A stretch of 64,000 nt of DNA from an uncultured Rhodospirillales bacterium (GCA_903927615.1 CAIYNU010000035.1:1-64000); one strand, 5' to 3'; counted from the first letter of the stretch, positions 50,317-61,081 are shown. Notes: generated by a model not told the origin, from the letters alone. Numbers and translations are program-made.

Positions 50317-52143
50317 ATGGCTCCTCCTCCCCTACTTGCTTTACAGGCCGCCACCGTCACCTTCGGCGGACGACCGCTCTTTGAAGCCGTCGATGTGGCG
50401 ATCGGCCGCGGTGACAAGGTGTGCCTGGTCGGCCGTAACGGCTCCGGCAAATCCACCTTGTTGCGATTGCTGGCTGGCGAGAACACGCCGGACGGCGGCG
50501 AGCGCTTCGTGCAGCCCGGCTGCCGCATCGGTACCCTGCCCCAGGAGCCCGATATTACCGGGTTTTCGACCATCCACGACTTCGTCGCCGCGGGCCTGCC
50601 GGCCGGTGATGAAGAGTCGCTGCACCGGGTCGATGCCGTGCTTGACCGGCTCCAGCTTCCGGCCGAACGGTCGTTGGACGTGCTCTCGGGCGGGAAGTTG
50701 CGGCGGACGGCCCTCGCGCGCGCATTGGTCGGTTCTCCGGACGTGCTGTTGCTGGACGAACCGACCAACCACCTGGATCTGCCGACCATCGAGTGGCTGG
50801 AATCCGAGTTACTGGCCTTCCGCGGCGGCTTGTTGGTGATCAGCCATGATCGGGCGTTTCTCACCCGACTGGCCCGGCGGGTCTGGTGGCTGGACCGTGG
50901 GCGGGTACGCCAATCCGAACGGCCGTTCTCGGATTTCGAGGCCTGGCAGGCCGAGCAGTTTGCCGCCGACGAGGACGCCGCTCACAAACTGGATCGCAAG
51001 ATCGTCTCCGAAACCTTGTGGTTGCGCGAGGGACTCAGCGCCCGGCGTACCCGCAATATGGGGCGGGTACGGGCACTGTTGGACCTGCGCCAGAACCGCG
51101 CCGATCATGTGGCGGGTGGCCGTCAGGTCAAAATGGCCATTGCCGAGACCGAAACCGGCGGGCGGCTGGTGATTGAGGCCGAGCACATTTCCAAGAGCTT
51201 TGAGACCTCGTCGGGGCTGCGTCCCATGGTCCATGACTTTTCCACCCGCATCCTGCGCGGTGATCGGGTCGGCGTGATCGGCCGCAATGGCGCCGGCAAG
51301 ACCACCCTCTTGAAGCTGCTGACCGGCCGGCTCGCACCCGACTCCGGGGCGGTGCGATTGTCGTCGACCCTGGAGCCGGCCTATTTCGACCAGAAGCGTA
51401 TCGCCCTCGATCCCGAAGCCGGATTGAGGCAGGTGCTGTGCCCGTTTGGCGGCGACAGCGTCATGGTTAACGGCATGCCGCGCCATGTCGCTTCGTACCT
51501 CAAGGACTTTCTGTTTGACAGCCGCCAGCTTGATAGCCCGGTGCGAACCCTGTCCGGCGGCGAGCGCAACCGACTGCTGCTGGCGCTTCTGTTCGCTCGG
51601 CCGTCGAACCTGCTGATCATGGACGAACCGACCAACGACCTGGACATGGATACTCTTGACTTGCTCCAAGAGGTATTGAGTGACTACCAGGGGACGCTGC
51701 TTCTGGTCAGTCACGACCGTGATTTCTTAGATCGGCTGGTGACATCAACCATCGCGGTGGAAGGCGATGGAATTGTTTCCGAATATGCCGGTGGTTACAG
51801 TGATTACGCGCGCCAGCGGCCGCCGCCGCCCGCCTCTATCCCAACCCGGCCCACGCCACGCCCAGCCGGTGTCGTCCCCCTGCCCGCCGCCCGGAACCGC
51901 CGCAAACTGGGGTATCGTCAGCAACGGGAGTTGGACCAGTTGCCCGAGCGCATCGAGGCCCTGAGCCGTTCGGTTGCCACACTGGCTGAACAGGTCGCCG
52001 ACCCGACGTTGTTCCGTCGCGATCCGTCCGCCTTTCAACGACTCACCGCCGAATTGGCGACCCGTCAAAGCGAAATGGCCGCGGCCGAGGAAAGCTGGCT
52101 TGAACTGCAAGCGTTGCGTGAGGCGTTGGAACAGGGGGCGTAA
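50317..52143 (+). CDS. uup: ABC-F family ATPase (Uup)
   Basis: Duplicated ATP-binding protein of about 608 residues with no membrane domain. First half: Walker A GRNGSGKST, signature LSGGKLRR, Walker B LLLDEPTNHLD. Second half: GRNGAGKTT, LSGGERNR, LLIMDEPTNDLD. The inter-domain linker is charged. The C-terminal coiled coil (RQQRELDQLPERIEALSRSV) is the DNA/ribosome-binding tail of Uup. Acts on ribosomes or in DNA maintenance. The start is ATG 50317 or 50281; neither has a clear ribosome site. Confidence 0.88.
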   Translation: MAPPPLLALQAATVTFGGRPLFEAVDVAIGRGDKVCLVGRNGSGKSTLLRLLAGENTPDGGERFVQPGCRIGTLPQEPDITGFSTIHDFVAAGLPAGDEESLHRVDAVLDRLQLPAERSLDVLSGGKLRRTALARALVGSPDVLLLDEPTNHLDLPTIEWLESELLAFRGGLLVISHDRAFLTRLARRVWWLDRGRVRQSERPFSDFEAWQAEQFAADEDAAHKLDRKIVSETLWLREGLSARRTRNMGRVRALLDLRQNRADHVAGGRQVKMAIAETETGGRLVIEAEHISKSFETSSGLRPMVHDFSTRILRGDRVGVIGRNGAGKTTLLKLLTGRLAPDSGAVRLSSTLEPAYFDQKRIALDPEAGLRQVLCPFGGDSVMVNGMPRHVASYLKDFLFDSRQLDSPVRTLSGGERNRLLLALLFARPSNLLIMDEPTNDLDMDTLDLLQEVLSDYQGTLLLVSHDRDFLDRLVTSTIAVEGDGIVSEYAGGYSDYARQRPPPPASIPTRPTPRPAGVVPLPAARNRRKLGYRQQRELDQLPERIEALSRSVATLAEQVADPTLFRRDPSAFQRLTAELATRQSEMAAAEESWLELQALREALEQGA

Positions 52144-52357
52144 GGCCGACGACGCCCACGGTCGGCGACACTATAGGGTCCGGATCCTGGGGACCGTGAA
52201 TCACGATATAGTAAAGGTGGAAGCGTTCCTCTTGACCGCCCCGGGTTTCGGCGTAATCTGTGGCGGGTTGAAGGCCGATCCGGCATCGCCGGGCTGGCGC
52301 TGGCTCCGGTGACTAGTCCCCAACTCAGTCCCCGAACGACCTTGGGAGAATTTGCCG

Positions 52358-52645
52358 ATGAAACGTCTTGTTGTTGCCCTGGCCCTGGTGATCACGCTGG
52401 CTCAGCCGGCGAAGGCCGAAGCTGCCACGTCATTGATGCGAAATGCCATTCAGTCTTGCGGCTTTGGGGCTGCGGCCTTGGCCGCCACCACTTACTACGG
52501 CCTGACTCCGGCGCTGGCGACCGGGACCCTGACGCTCCCCGTCACCGAAGCCATCGCGGCTAATGCGATTATCGGTTGTGGCATTGGGGCGGTCGGTGCT
52601 ACTTCGGCGACCGTACTGGGCTGGATCTACGACGTTATCTTTTAA
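52358..52645 (+). CDS. Small secreted Gly/Ala-rich protein, paralogue 1 of a tandem pair
   Basis: Protein of 95 residues with a clear signal peptide (VVALALVITLAQPAKAEA). The mature part has NAIQSCGFGAAALAATTYYG and NAIIGCGIGAVGATSATVLG: two Cys, each followed by a Gly-rich hydrophobic helix. The same layout recurs in the next gene. GGGAGAA precedes the ATG. No family recognised. It may insert in a membrane as a helical hairpin. Confidence 0.65.
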   Translation: MKRLVVALALVITLAQPAKAEAATSLMRNAIQSCGFGAAALAATTYYGLTPALATGTLTLPVTEAIAANAIIGCGIGAVGATSATVLGWIYDVIF

Positions 52646-52677
52646 CCGGAATCGGGGCCTGGAAAGGCGTTCAGATT

Positions 52678-53007
52678 ATGAAACGACTGCTGTTGGTGCT
52701 GGTGATTCTCTGTGCCACCTCAACGCCCAGCCGCGCCGATGACTTGCTCCGCAACGCGGGAGAATCTTGTTTCTTCGGCGCTGCTGTGCTTGGCGGGTCG
52801 GCGGCGATGGTTCTGTACCCGGCGGCAGCCAACGGCGCCACGGCGCTTCCGGTTACCGCTATTGTGATCAGTAACACTATTTTTGGCTGTGGCTTGGGCA
52901 TTCTGGGTACGGTGGCGGCTTACAGCTTCGGTGTGCTTTACGACCGACTGGTTCCTCCTGAATCCACTCTTGAAGAACCGCCGCGCCAGCCCCGATCGGA
53001 GACTTAA
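52678..53007 (+). CDS. Small secreted Gly/Ala-rich protein, paralogue 2 of a tandem pair
   Basis: Protein of 109 residues with signal peptide (LLLVLVILCATSTPSRA) and mature text NAGESCFFGAAVLGGSAAMV, SNTIFGCGLGILGTVAAYSF, parallel to the preceding gene including the two Cys and the closing aromatic LYDR/IYD. It adds a polar, Pro-rich tail (PPESTLEEPPRQPRSE). 32 bases separate the genes, so they are probably co-transcribed. Unknown function. Confidence 0.65.
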   Translation: MKRLLLVLVILCATSTPSRADDLLRNAGESCFFGAAVLGGSAAMVLYPAAANGATALPVTAIVISNTIFGCGLGILGTVAAYSFGVLYDRLVPPESTLEEPPRQPRSET

Positions 53008-53030
53008 ACCAGCAGGTTGCCCACCTTGAA

Positions 53031-53741
53031 ATGACTGTGATCGATCGGCCGTCCCCTAATCACGGACCGCGGCCCGCGGGTGCGACACTGGATCTGGTGC
53101 TGGTTCACTATACCGGTCTGCCCACCGCCGAGATTGCGCTTAGCCGTCTGTGCCAGCCCGGTTCGGGTGTCAGCGCCCATTATACCATCGACGAGGACGG
53201 CACCGTTTATGGCCATGTGCCAGAGCACCGGCGGGCTTGGCATGCCGGTGTCGGCTGCTGGCGGGGTTGCCGCGACATTAATTCGCGCTCTCTGGGGATC
53301 GAGTTGGTTAATCCGGGCCACGAATGGGGCTACCGGCCGTTTCCGGCGGTTCAAATGACCGCCTTCCGGGGGCTGGCGCTCGACATTATCCGGCGCCACG
53401 GCATCCCGGCTTGGGCCGTGATCGGACATGCCGATATCGCCTGCACCCGCAAGGAAGACCCAGGTGAACTGTTCGACTGGCAGGGTTTGGCCGAATCCGG
53501 TATCGGCGTTTGGCCAGAGCCCCTTGATGACGACCGCCGGCCAACCAGCGACGAGGAGGTCGGGCGCTTGTTGGCCACCTATGGCTACGACGTGGAAACT
53601 GCCGGAATCCCGGCGTGCCTGACGGCGTTCCAGCGGCATTTTGACCCCGGGAGTGTCTGCCGGGGCTTGACCGTGGAGACGGCGAGTCGACTTCGGGCAT
53701 TGGTGAGGGGGTTCGGCGACCGGGGGAGTTGGACCTCGTAG
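53031..53741 (+). CDS. N-acetylmuramoyl-L-alanine amidase (Amidase_2, AmiD/AmpD-like) with peptidoglycan-binding domain
   Basis: Protein of 236 residues. The zinc-binding His of the amidase are in LVHYTG, and in GHADIACTRKEDPG together with the catalytic Lys; WHAGVGCWRG and NSRSLGIELVN are family landmarks. Residues about 165-235 (DEEVGRLLATYGYDVETA, FQRHFDPG) form a peptidoglycan-binding domain. It cleaves the lactyl-amide of anhydromuropeptides. There is no signal peptide, so it acts in the cytoplasm like AmpD in recycling, or is exported by other means. Confidence 0.87.
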   Translation: MTVIDRPSPNHGPRPAGATLDLVLVHYTGLPTAEIALSRLCQPGSGVSAHYTIDEDGTVYGHVPEHRRAWHAGVGCWRGCRDINSRSLGIELVNPGHEWGYRPFPAVQMTAFRGLALDIIRRHGIPAWAVIGHADIACTRKEDPGELFDWQGLAESGIGVWPEPLDDDRRPTSDEEVGRLLATYGYDVETAGIPACLTAFQRHFDPGSVCRGLTVETASRLRALVRGFGDRGSWTS

Positions 53742-53817
53742 GCCCCCCGAAGATAAGCCCTGAACGCGATGCCGTTGGACGGCGCTCCCGGCACCGGGCT
53801 TTTGATTTCCCACGGTC

Positions 53818-54945
53818 TCATGGGGTTTGGGGTTTGCCCTGCCCTGCCCCGGTTATGCCCGGCGCCACCGGCGCCCACAGCACATCCTCGATCTGTTCAG
53901 CGCCCGTGCACAGCATCACCAAGCGGTCGAAGCCCAGAGCAATGCCGCTGCTTTCGGGCAGGCCGAACGTCAGCGCCGCCAGGAAATCCTCGTCGATGGG
54001 CGTCCGGCGGCCGTAAAGGCGGTGTTGCAAGGCCCCGTCGGCCTCGAACCGAGTCCGTTGAGCCGCCGGGTCGGTCAGTTCACCAAAGGCATTGGCCAGT
54101 TCCAGACCGCAGGCATACAGCTCGAACCGCTCGGCCAGACGCGGGTCTTCAGGCTTAGGCCGCGCCAGTGCCGCCATCGCGATCGGATAATCGGTCAGGA
54201 TCGTCGGCACCCCGACCCCCAGCACCGGTTCGATCCGTTCGAACATCACCCGGAAGAACACATCCTCCCAGCGGTCGCCGTCATGGGCGGCAACACCGAC
54301 CGCCGCCGCCGCCGCAACCAGCGGCGCCGGATCAGGGTCGGACTCGGCGGCATCTCTCACCGTCGCCAGCAAATCGATACCGGCATGGACGGCAAAGGCC
54401 TCGGCCACCGTCAGCACCTGCCATTCGGCGAACGGATCGCACAGGATGCCGCGAAACCGAAAGCCCCGGCAGTCCGCAGCCCTGGCCGCAGCCCGAACCA
54501 GGGCGATGCAGTCCCCCATCAGCTCTCGATAGCCGGCCCCTGCGCGGTACCATTCCAGCATGGTAAACTCGGGGTGATGGGTGGCCGACCGTTCGCCATT
54601 ACGAAAAACATGGGTTAATTGAAAAAGCCGCGGCATTCCGGCCACCAACAGCTTTTTCATGGTGAACTCCGGACTGGTGTGCAGGTAAAGCCGGCGTCGT
54701 CGATTGGGTTCGGGCTCTTGCAACTCGGTGGCAAAAGTCAACAGATGCGGTTCTTGCCCCGGTGAGACTTGGAGTGCCGGGGTATCGACCTCGACCACGT
54801 CCCGGTCAGCCATAAAGCGCCGAATCGCCGCACAAATCCGCGCACGTGCTTCCAAATGGCTCCGGCGGCGCCGCAACGCCTCGGGGTGCCACCAGGGCAA
54901 CCGGAGCGGCAGCCTGTCGTCTCCTGATACCGGGTTGATAACCAT
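53818..54945 (-). CDS. epmA: EF-P beta-lysylation protein EpmA (GenX, lysyl-tRNA synthetase-like)
   Basis: Class II synthetase-like protein of about 375 residues that attaches beta-lysine to elongation factor P. It lacks the tRNA-binding N-terminal domain of LysRS. Motif 1 region PALQVSPGQEPHLLTF, motif 2 FRNGERSATHHPEFTMLEWY, motif 3 GIALGFDRLVMLCTGAEQIE. ATG 54945 was chosen because upstream sequence is not conserved-looking. The gene is monocistronic here. Confidence 0.87.
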   Translation of the reverse strand: MVINPVSGDDRLPLRLPWWHPEALRRRRSHLEARARICAAIRRFMADRDVVEVDTPALQVSPGQEPHLLTFATELQEPEPNRRRRLYLHTSPEFTMKKLLVAGMPRLFQLTHVFRNGERSATHHPEFTMLEWYRAGAGYRELMGDCIALVRAAARAADCRGFRFRGILCDPFAEWQVLTVAEAFAVHAGIDLLATVRDAAESDPDPAPLVAAAAAVGVAAHDGDRWEDVFFRVMFERIEPVLGVGVPTILTDYPIAMAALARPKPEDPRLAERFELYACGLELANAFGELTDPAAQRTRFEADGALQHRLYGRRTPIDEDFLAALTFGLPESSGIALGFDRLVMLCTGAEQIEDVLWAPVAPGITGAGQGKPQTP

Positions 54946-55187
54946 ACAGGCGAATCGATCCTGCTCATGACCACGATCACCGTCCACCCCGGCTTTTAAG
55001 CGCGTCGGCATCCTGGATCAACCCATAACCCGCCCCGAATCCCCCCGGTCGCCGGGCACCCGCCAACGCGGGAGACCCGACGGGGGCGCATGACCGGAGG
55101 CCCGCCACCATTCTTGTCTTCCGGACAGGATTCGGTGATAGGGTACCACCCGCTGCCAGCCCCTCCTTCCACACCAAAGCCCAGGTC

Positions 55188-56336
55188 ATGGCTTCCGATC
55201 TCGAACCACAACGCCCGGTCCTGACTCTCTCCCGTAAGATCAGATTGATCAACTGGGGGTTGGTCCTATTGATATGCACTATTACTGGTATAGGCGTTGG
55301 TCTGCTCTACTCTGCGGCCGGTGGTAAATGGGAGCCGTGGGCCATGCGCCAGTTGGTGCGCTTTTTTCCCGGCTTCATTATCATGTTGATCTTTGCGGTG
55401 ATTGATGTCCGCATCTGGTTGCGCTTCGCCTATGCCATTTATGGGGTCATGTTGTGTTTGCTGGTCGCCGTGGAGATCAGGGGACAGGTTGGCATGGGTG
55501 CGCAACGATGGATTGACCTGGGGTTTTTTGTGCTCCAGCCTTCGGAACTGATGAAATTGGCGCTGGTCTTGGCGTTGGCTCGTTACTTCCACGGCCTGAC
55601 CCTGGATCAGATCGGTCGGCCATTGGTGCTGATTCCGCCCATCGGCTTGGTATTTTTGCCGGTAGGATTGGTGTTGCTCCAGCCGAATTTGGGTACGGCG
55701 CTTCTATTGATGTTCACCGCTGCGGCCATCTTCTTTGCGGCGGGGGTGAGGCTTTGGAAATTTGCTTTGGCGATCGGTGGTGGCCTGAGTGCCATTCCTA
55801 TCGGCTGGGAGTTTCTGCACGACTACCAGAAGCAGCGGGTATTCAACTTTCTTAACCCGGAGCGGGATCCGCTGCGGACGGGTTATAATATTATTCAATC
55901 AAAAATTGCTCTTGGTTCAGGAGGGCTGTTCGGCAAAGGGTTTATGCTCGGTTCTCAGAGCCAACTCCAATTCCTGCCGGAAAAACACACTGATTTTATC
56001 TTTGTGGTGCTGGCTGAAGAATTCGGGATGATTGGTGGCTTGTTTATACTTTTGCTTTATATGTTAGTGTTCGTCTATGGGATTGTCATTACGTTGAGTT
56101 GTCGCAATCAGTTCGGACGCTTGGTTGGAATTGGCCTGACCACCACCTTCTTTCTATATGTTTGCGTTAATGTCTCGATGGTCACCGGCCTTATTCCGGT
56201 GGTCGGTATCCCCCTTCCTCTGGTCTCCTACGGTGGCACGGCCATGCTCACTTTGTTGATGGGCTGCGGCCTGCTCTTCAGTGTTTCGGTCCATCGCGAA
56301 ATCCGTATTCCGCGGAGTGGCTTGTCCGAATTGTAG
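55188..56336 (+). CDS. rodA: Peptidoglycan polymerase RodA (SEDS family)
   Basis: Integral membrane protein of 382 residues with about ten helices. SEDS landmarks: GAQRWIDLGFFVLQPSELMK with the key Trp-Asp region, LLQPNLGTALLLMFTAAAI, EKHTDFIFVVLAEEFGMIGG and GIPLPLVSYGGTAMLTLL. It polymerises lipid II for side-wall growth with a class B PBP. The close of the gene is typical, with a basic tail. No other mre genes are in the window, and the next gene is unrelated. Confidence 0.9.
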   Translation: MASDLEPQRPVLTLSRKIRLINWGLVLLICTITGIGVGLLYSAAGGKWEPWAMRQLVRFFPGFIIMLIFAVIDVRIWLRFAYAIYGVMLCLLVAVEIRGQVGMGAQRWIDLGFFVLQPSELMKLALVLALARYFHGLTLDQIGRPLVLIPPIGLVFLPVGLVLLQPNLGTALLLMFTAAAIFFAAGVRLWKFALAIGGGLSAIPIGWEFLHDYQKQRVFNFLNPERDPLRTGYNIIQSKIALGSGGLFGKGFMLGSQSQLQFLPEKHTDFIFVVLAEEFGMIGGLFILLLYMLVFVYGIVITLSCRNQFGRLVGIGLTTTFFLYVCVNVSMVTGLIPVVGIPLPLVSYGGTAMLTLLMGCGLLFSVSVHREIRIPRSGLSEL

Positions 56337-56459
56337 GCCCGGCGGACTTGACTTGGCGCTTTCCGCCTTGTCTCCATAGTGTGCAACGTAACATACTCGT
56401 TCGGCGCCGGGAACTCCTGCCCCTTTGGGCCCGCCGCAAGTCTGCCAGGGACCCAGGAA

Positions 56460-57800
56460 ATGACCAGTGTCAGTGATCTTAAGGCCCGCCTCGTGTTTGT
56501 CGGACTCGACCGGACGCCGCCGCAACTCTATCGAGACGCCTGGGCGCTGATTGATGGGGCGCTGGCACCAATCCTCGACGAGTTCTACACCGTATTGCCG
56601 GGAATTCCCGCGCTGGGCCCCCTGCTGGACGGACAGGATGTCGCCCGCCTTAAGGCGGCGCAGCGGAGCCATTGGCAGGCACTATTTTCCGGGCGCTTCG
56701 ATGCCGATTATCTGGCTCGAGCAACCCGGATCGGTGCAATCCACCACCAGATCGGTTTGCCACCGCACTGGTACTTCGCGGCTTATAGTTTTTTCATGCG
56801 CCGCCTGGCCATCGTCATCGCGGAAAAGGAACGGCGCAATCCGGCGCGCGCCGGGCAGCTCTATGCACTGATTTCCAGCGCGGTATTTGTCGATCTGGAT
56901 GTTTCGTTTGCAGCCTATTCAAAGGCCTTGTTTGATCGCGCGAACGGCATGATCTGTGAACTGGCCGACAATTTCGAGCAGACGGTGTTGGGCGCGATCG
57001 GTACGGTGACGGATGTTTCCGGCCGGGTCAGTCGAGCCACCGAGGGCATCGACGCCACCATCGATCGCAACGACACCAAAGCCAGCTTGGCTGCCCAGTC
57101 TGCCGTTGGGGCCAGCCACACCGTCGAGACGGTGGCGGCCGCCACCGAGGAGTTGACGGCGTCCATCGCCGGTGTGATCAGCCAGATCGGCGAGTCGTCC
57201 CAGATCGTTGCGCATGCCCGCGACGCCGCGGAAAAATCCCGCCTGACCATTGCCAATCTGGCCGAATCCACCCAAAAAATTGGCCATGCGCTACGCCTGA
57301 TCGAGGCCATCGCCCGCCAGACCAACCTGCTGGCGCTCAACGCCACCATCGAGGCGGCACGGGCGGGCGAAGCCGGCCGGGGTTTTGCCATCGTTGCCCA
57401 TGAAGTCAAGAACCTGGCTCGTCAAACCGCCGAGGCGACGGACGAAATATCGAAACAAATCGGTCAGGTTCAAAAGGACACACAGCATGCCGTGGCCGAA
57501 ATCGGTCAGGTTGGCGAGGTGATTTCGCGTCTTGATAGCATTTCGGAACATATCTCCGAGTCGATGATCCAGCAGGGCCAGGCCACCACCGAAATTGCGC
57601 ATAACATCCAGCGGGCGGCCAGCGCCAGTACCGATATCTCTCGTCAGATTGGCGATCTCGCTCAGGGCAGCGCCGAGGCTAAGACCGCAGTCGCCGGGAT
57701 ATCAACCGTCAGCATTGAACTCAAGAATGCTTCTTACAATCTGCAACAGGCTCTCGAGAAATTCATCAAGCATGTGCAAACCCTGAAACAGGGAAGCTGA
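56460..57800 (+). CDS. Globin-coupled methyl-accepting chemotaxis protein (HemAT-like)
   Basis: Soluble chemoreceptor of 446 residues. Residues 1-165 form a protoglobin sensor with the proximal haem His in [15 protein letters not shown]. The rest is a signalling domain with the hairpin tip [20 protein letters not shown], flanked by [20 protein letters not shown] and [20 protein letters not shown]. No membrane helix. It senses oxygen or another gas and signals to CheA. Start at ATG 56460 is likely but its ribosome site is very close; an upstream GTG 56379 is possible. Confidence 0.85.
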   Translation: MTSVSDLKARLVFVGLDRTPPQLYRDAWALIDGALAPILDEFYTVLPGIPALGPLLDGQDVARLKAAQRSHWQALFSGRFDADYLARATRIGAIHHQIGLPPHWYFAAYSFFMRRLAIVIAEKERRNPARAGQLYALISSAVFVDLDVSFAAYSKALFDRANGMICELADNFEQTVLGAIGTVTDVSGRVSRATEGIDATIDRNDTKASLAAQSAVGASHTVETVAAATEELTASIAGVISQIGESSQIVAHARDAAEKSRLTIANLAESTQKIGHALRLIEAIARQTNLLALNATIEAARAGEAGRGFAIVAHEVKNLARQTAEATDEISKQIGQVQKDTQHAVAEIGQVGEVISRLDSISEHISESMIQQGQATTEIAHNIQRAASASTDISRQIGDLAQGSAEAKTAVAGISTVSIELKNASYNLQQALEKFIKHVQTLKQGS

Positions 57801-57817
57801 CAGGTCAGGGGCTCCGG

Positions 57818-59932
57818 TCACTTTCGCCGACCGCGTCGTCCCGCCGGCTTGGCTGCCGCGACCGCCCGGGGCGCCATGCCCGGACGATCAAGGCCCAGGT
57901 CCGTGGCTTCGAGTCGTCGCAGTTCATCGCGCAGCCTAGCCGCCTCTTCGAACTCCAGGTCAGCCGCGGCGGCGCGCATCCGCTTGTCCAGGTCAGCCAT
58001 CACCGCCTTGAGATTGCTGCCGGCGAGGTGAATCGCTCCGGCAATGCCGGTGTCCACCGTGACCCGATCGCCCCGTTCGTAGACGCTGGACATGATATCG
58101 GAAATCGACTTGCGCACGCCTTCGGGGGTAATGCCGTGGGCAGCATTGTAGATCTGCTGCTTTTCCCGACGCCGGTTGGTCTCGGCGATGGCGTAGCGCA
58201 TGCTTTCGGTGATCTTGTCGCCATAGAGAATCGCGCGGCCTTCCAGATTGCGGGCGGCGCGGCCGATGGTTTGGATCAGCGACGTCTTGGAGCGCAAATA
58301 TCCTTCCTTGTCGGCATCCAAAATGGCCACCAGAGCACATTCGGGAATATCTAACCCCTCGCGCAACAGATTGATCCCGATCAGCACGTCGAACGCCCCG
58401 AGTCTGAGGTCTCGAATAATCTCAATTCGCTCCAGAGTTTCGACGTCGGAATGAACATAACGGACGCGAATTCCGTTCTCGTGCAAGTATTCGGTCAGCG
58501 CCTCGGCCATTTTCTTCGTGAGGGTCGTGACCAAAACCCGCAGTCCCCGTGCCGCCAAATCCCGGCATTCTCCCAGCAGATCGTCCACCTGATGTTCGGT
58601 TGGTCGCACGATCACCAGCGGATCAATCAACCCGGTCGGCCGCACCACTTGTTCGACGAAGACGCCGACGGTCTGCGTCAACTCCCACGGTCCGGGTGTT
58701 GCTGACACGAACACTGTTTGTGGCCTCATGGTCTCCCACTCCTCAAATTTGAGCGGGCGGTTATCCATGCACGAGGGCAGCCGGAACCCATAATCGGCCA
58801 GCGTCGATTTGCGCACAAAGTCGCCGCGATACATGCCGCCCAATTGCGGCACCATCACATGACTCTCGTCTACGAATAGGAGCGCGTTCTTGGGTAGATA
58901 CTCGAACAGGGTCGGCGGCGGTTCGCCCGGCGCTCGACCCGTGAGAAAGCGCGAATAGTTCTCGATGCCGGCACAGATGCCGGTGGCGGCCAGCATTTCC
59001 AGATCGAATCGGGTGCGCTGATCCAGGCGCTGGGCTTCCAGGAGCCGGCCTTGGGCTTCCAATTCACCGAGCCGGACGTCGAGTTCCCGTTTGATCTGCC
59101 CGATCGCTTGGTGCAGCGTCGGCTTGGGCGTGACATAGTGGCTGTTCGGGTAAACCCGCACGCCGGGGAGCGCCACCAACTTTTCGCCGGTCAGGGGATC
59201 GATCTCGTGAATGGCCTCTAATTCATCGCCAAACAGCGACAGCCGCCACGCACGGTCCTCCATGTGCGCCGGGAACAACTCAATGGTATCTCCCCTGACC
59301 CGGAAGGTGCCCCGTCCAAACGCCAGATCGTTCCGGCGATACTGGAGGTCGGTCAGGCGACGTAATAATGCATTGCGGTCGACGGATGTTCCAACTTCCA
59401 GAGGCAATGTCATTTCACTATACATTTCGGGAGAGCCGATACCGTAAATACACGATACAGACGCAACGATGATCACATCGTCGCATTCCAGCAGCGATCG
59501 GGTCGCGGCATGGCGCATACGATCGATCTGTTCGTTGATGTCGGCTTCTTTTTCTATATAAGTGTCGGTACGCGGAACATAGGCCTCGGGTTGATAATAG
59601 TCATAGTAGGAGACAAAATATTCTACGGCGTTATCGGGAAAGAACGATTTCATTTCCCCGTAAAGTTGGGCTGCCAGTGTTTTGTTGGGTGCCAGGACCA
59701 CGCTGGGTCGTTGCAGTGTTTGGATAACGTGGGCCATGGTAAAGGTTTTGCCCGAACCGGTGACACCCAACAACACCTGATTCCGTTCCTGGCGGGTGAT
59801 GCCTTCGCAGAGGGCTTCGACGGCGCGCGGCTGATCGCCGGCCGGTTGAAAGTCCGACACCAAACGAAAACGCCGCCCTCCTTCGGGACGGAGTGTGGGC
59901 GCAAGCAAAGGCGCAAGGCAGGGAGCAATCAT
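57818..59932 (-). CDS. uvrB: Excinuclease ABC subunit B
   Basis: DNA-repair helicase subunit of about 704 residues. Walker [14 protein letters not shown], the beta-hairpin segment [20 protein letters not shown], helicase motifs LLFVDESHV and [26 protein letters not shown], and a C-terminal UvrC-binding UVR motif in [20 protein letters not shown]. Loads on damaged DNA from UvrA and recruits UvrC. ATG 59932 was chosen; it leaves a short 25-residue lead before [13 protein letters not shown]. Confidence 0.95.
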   Translation of the reverse strand: MIAPCLAPLLAPTLRPEGGRRFRLVSDFQPAGDQPRAVEALCEGITRQERNQVLLGVTGSGKTFTMAHVIQTLQRPSVVLAPNKTLAAQLYGEMKSFFPDNAVEYFVSYYDYYQPEAYVPRTDTYIEKEADINEQIDRMRHAATRSLLECDDVIIVASVSCIYGIGSPEMYSEMTLPLEVGTSVDRNALLRRLTDLQYRRNDLAFGRGTFRVRGDTIELFPAHMEDRAWRLSLFGDELEAIHEIDPLTGEKLVALPGVRVYPNSHYVTPKPTLHQAIGQIKRELDVRLGELEAQGRLLEAQRLDQRTRFDLEMLAATGICAGIENYSRFLTGRAPGEPPPTLFEYLPKNALLFVDESHVMVPQLGGMYRGDFVRKSTLADYGFRLPSCMDNRPLKFEEWETMRPQTVFVSATPGPWELTQTVGVFVEQVVRPTGLIDPLVIVRPTEHQVDDLLGECRDLAARGLRVLVTTLTKKMAEALTEYLHENGIRVRYVHSDVETLERIEIIRDLRLGAFDVLIGINLLREGLDIPECALVAILDADKEGYLRSKTSLIQTIGRAARNLEGRAILYGDKITESMRYAIAETNRRREKQQIYNAAHGITPEGVRKSISDIMSSVYERGDRVTVDTGIAGAIHLAGSNLKAVMADLDKRMRAAAADLEFEEAARLRDELRRLEATDLGLDRPGMAPRAVAAAKPAGRRGRRK

Positions 59933-60184
59933 TGCTGGACCATAACCCGGAACGGCCGCCGAGGCCAGCACGCCCCCACCGCGCCACATTTGCTTGAGAC
60001 AAGGGTGTACAGCCACACCGGTGATGGGGACCTCTTGAACAGGGTTTGGTCTGTCCCCTTTTGATAGGACATAATGCGCGCGTGCTGCTGCGGACCGGTT
60101 CCCTGCCCGTCCCGGCGCACCGGGCACCAGCGGCCCCGGTCACGACCGTCACCGGTATCACCAACCACTTGATGAGGCATCCGC

Positions 60185-60949
60185 ATGTTCTCCTTCGTGA
60201 AGTCCTTCGTCGGCGTCAAAGGCCAACAACTCGGTCAGGATATCGTCAAGGCGATCGTCGAAATCGATCCCGAATCGGCAACCCAGGCCCAACTGGACCA
60301 AATGGAGAAGGACCTGGACCGGGCCGGCGATGTTATCCAGAAGTTGCGGGCCGACTATGATCGGGAAGTCCGGGAAGCCGAGGCCGCCCGGAAGCGGTAC
60401 GATCAGTTGCTGGCGGCAGCCGAGGTGCTTCAGGCCAAGCTTGCCGATCCCACCGCCCCTGACCATGCCGGTATCGAAGCCAGCCTGAACCGGTTGGTGG
60501 CGCAATTGGAAACGCTCCAGCCGGAAGTCGAAAGCGAGCAGAAGGACGTGGACGAGGTCAAAGCCCTGCTTGACCAGGCCAACGCCGCCTACCAGGAAAA
60601 AGCCGCGGCGCTGACCACCGCCCGCCAGGCCCTGGAGCGAGCCAAGCGCGACATGCAGCGGGCGATCCAGGAGCAGGAACGTGCCGACGAGAAGGCCAAG
60701 CGCGCCGCTGAAGTCGCAGGCTTGCGCCAGACCTCCACCTCGAGCCTGACCGTCGCCACCGACGCCATGCAGCGCCGTTCCGACGAGGCCCGGGCCAAGA
60801 CCGAAGCGGCCAAGCTCAAGGCCGAGACCCTGACCACCCTGACCCGACCGACCACCGATGATCCGAACATTGCCGCGGCCTTGAAGGCCGTCCAGGGCGG
60901 CGTCACCAGTGGCAACCTCGCCGATCGGTTGGCCCGGCTGAAGAAGTAG
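60185..60949 (+). CDS. Coiled-coil protein, possibly PspA/IM30-like
   Basis: Protein of 254 residues, almost wholly alpha-helical and charged. A short N-terminal amphipathic stretch (MFSFVKSFVGVKGQQLGQ) precedes a long coiled coil through residue 200 (LDQMEKDLDRAGDVIQKLRA, KRDMQRAIQEQERADEKAKR), and a disordered Ser/Thr-rich end. The layout is like PspA but sequence similarity is not obvious. A strong hairpin follows the stop. Confidence 0.5.
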   Translation: MFSFVKSFVGVKGQQLGQDIVKAIVEIDPESATQAQLDQMEKDLDRAGDVIQKLRADYDREVREAEAARKRYDQLLAAAEVLQAKLADPTAPDHAGIEASLNRLVAQLETLQPEVESEQKDVDEVKALLDQANAAYQEKAAALTTARQALERAKRDMQRAIQEQERADEKAKRAAEVAGLRQTSTSSLTVATDAMQRRSDEARAKTEAAKLKAETLTTLTRPTTDDPNIAAALKAVQGGVTSGNLADRLARLKK

Positions 60950-60955
60950 CGACCC

Positions 60956-60986
60956 CGTCAAGGGGGTCGGTTCGACCCCCTTGACG
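60956..60986. terminator. Terminator-like hairpin after the coiled-coil gene
   Basis: Fourteen-base perfect arms cgtcaagggggtcg (60956-60969) and cgacccccttgacg (60973-60986) with a three-base loop, seven bases after the stop codon. No T-run, so it may be Rho-assisted or stabilise the mRNA 3' end. Confidence 0.7.
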
Positions 60987-61081
60987 TGAGGCCGTGCCGT
61001 GACCCGCCAAAAAACCCCCGCGACACCCTGGCCAGGCGCTGGTTATGATCAGGCGCCCTACCACCATGGTGTCGAGTCGTC

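Noticed and set aside
60956..60986. GGTTCGACCCC resembling a tRNA T-arm
   Set aside because: It is the loop and arm of a perfect terminator hairpin; no acceptor or anticodon stem fits around it.
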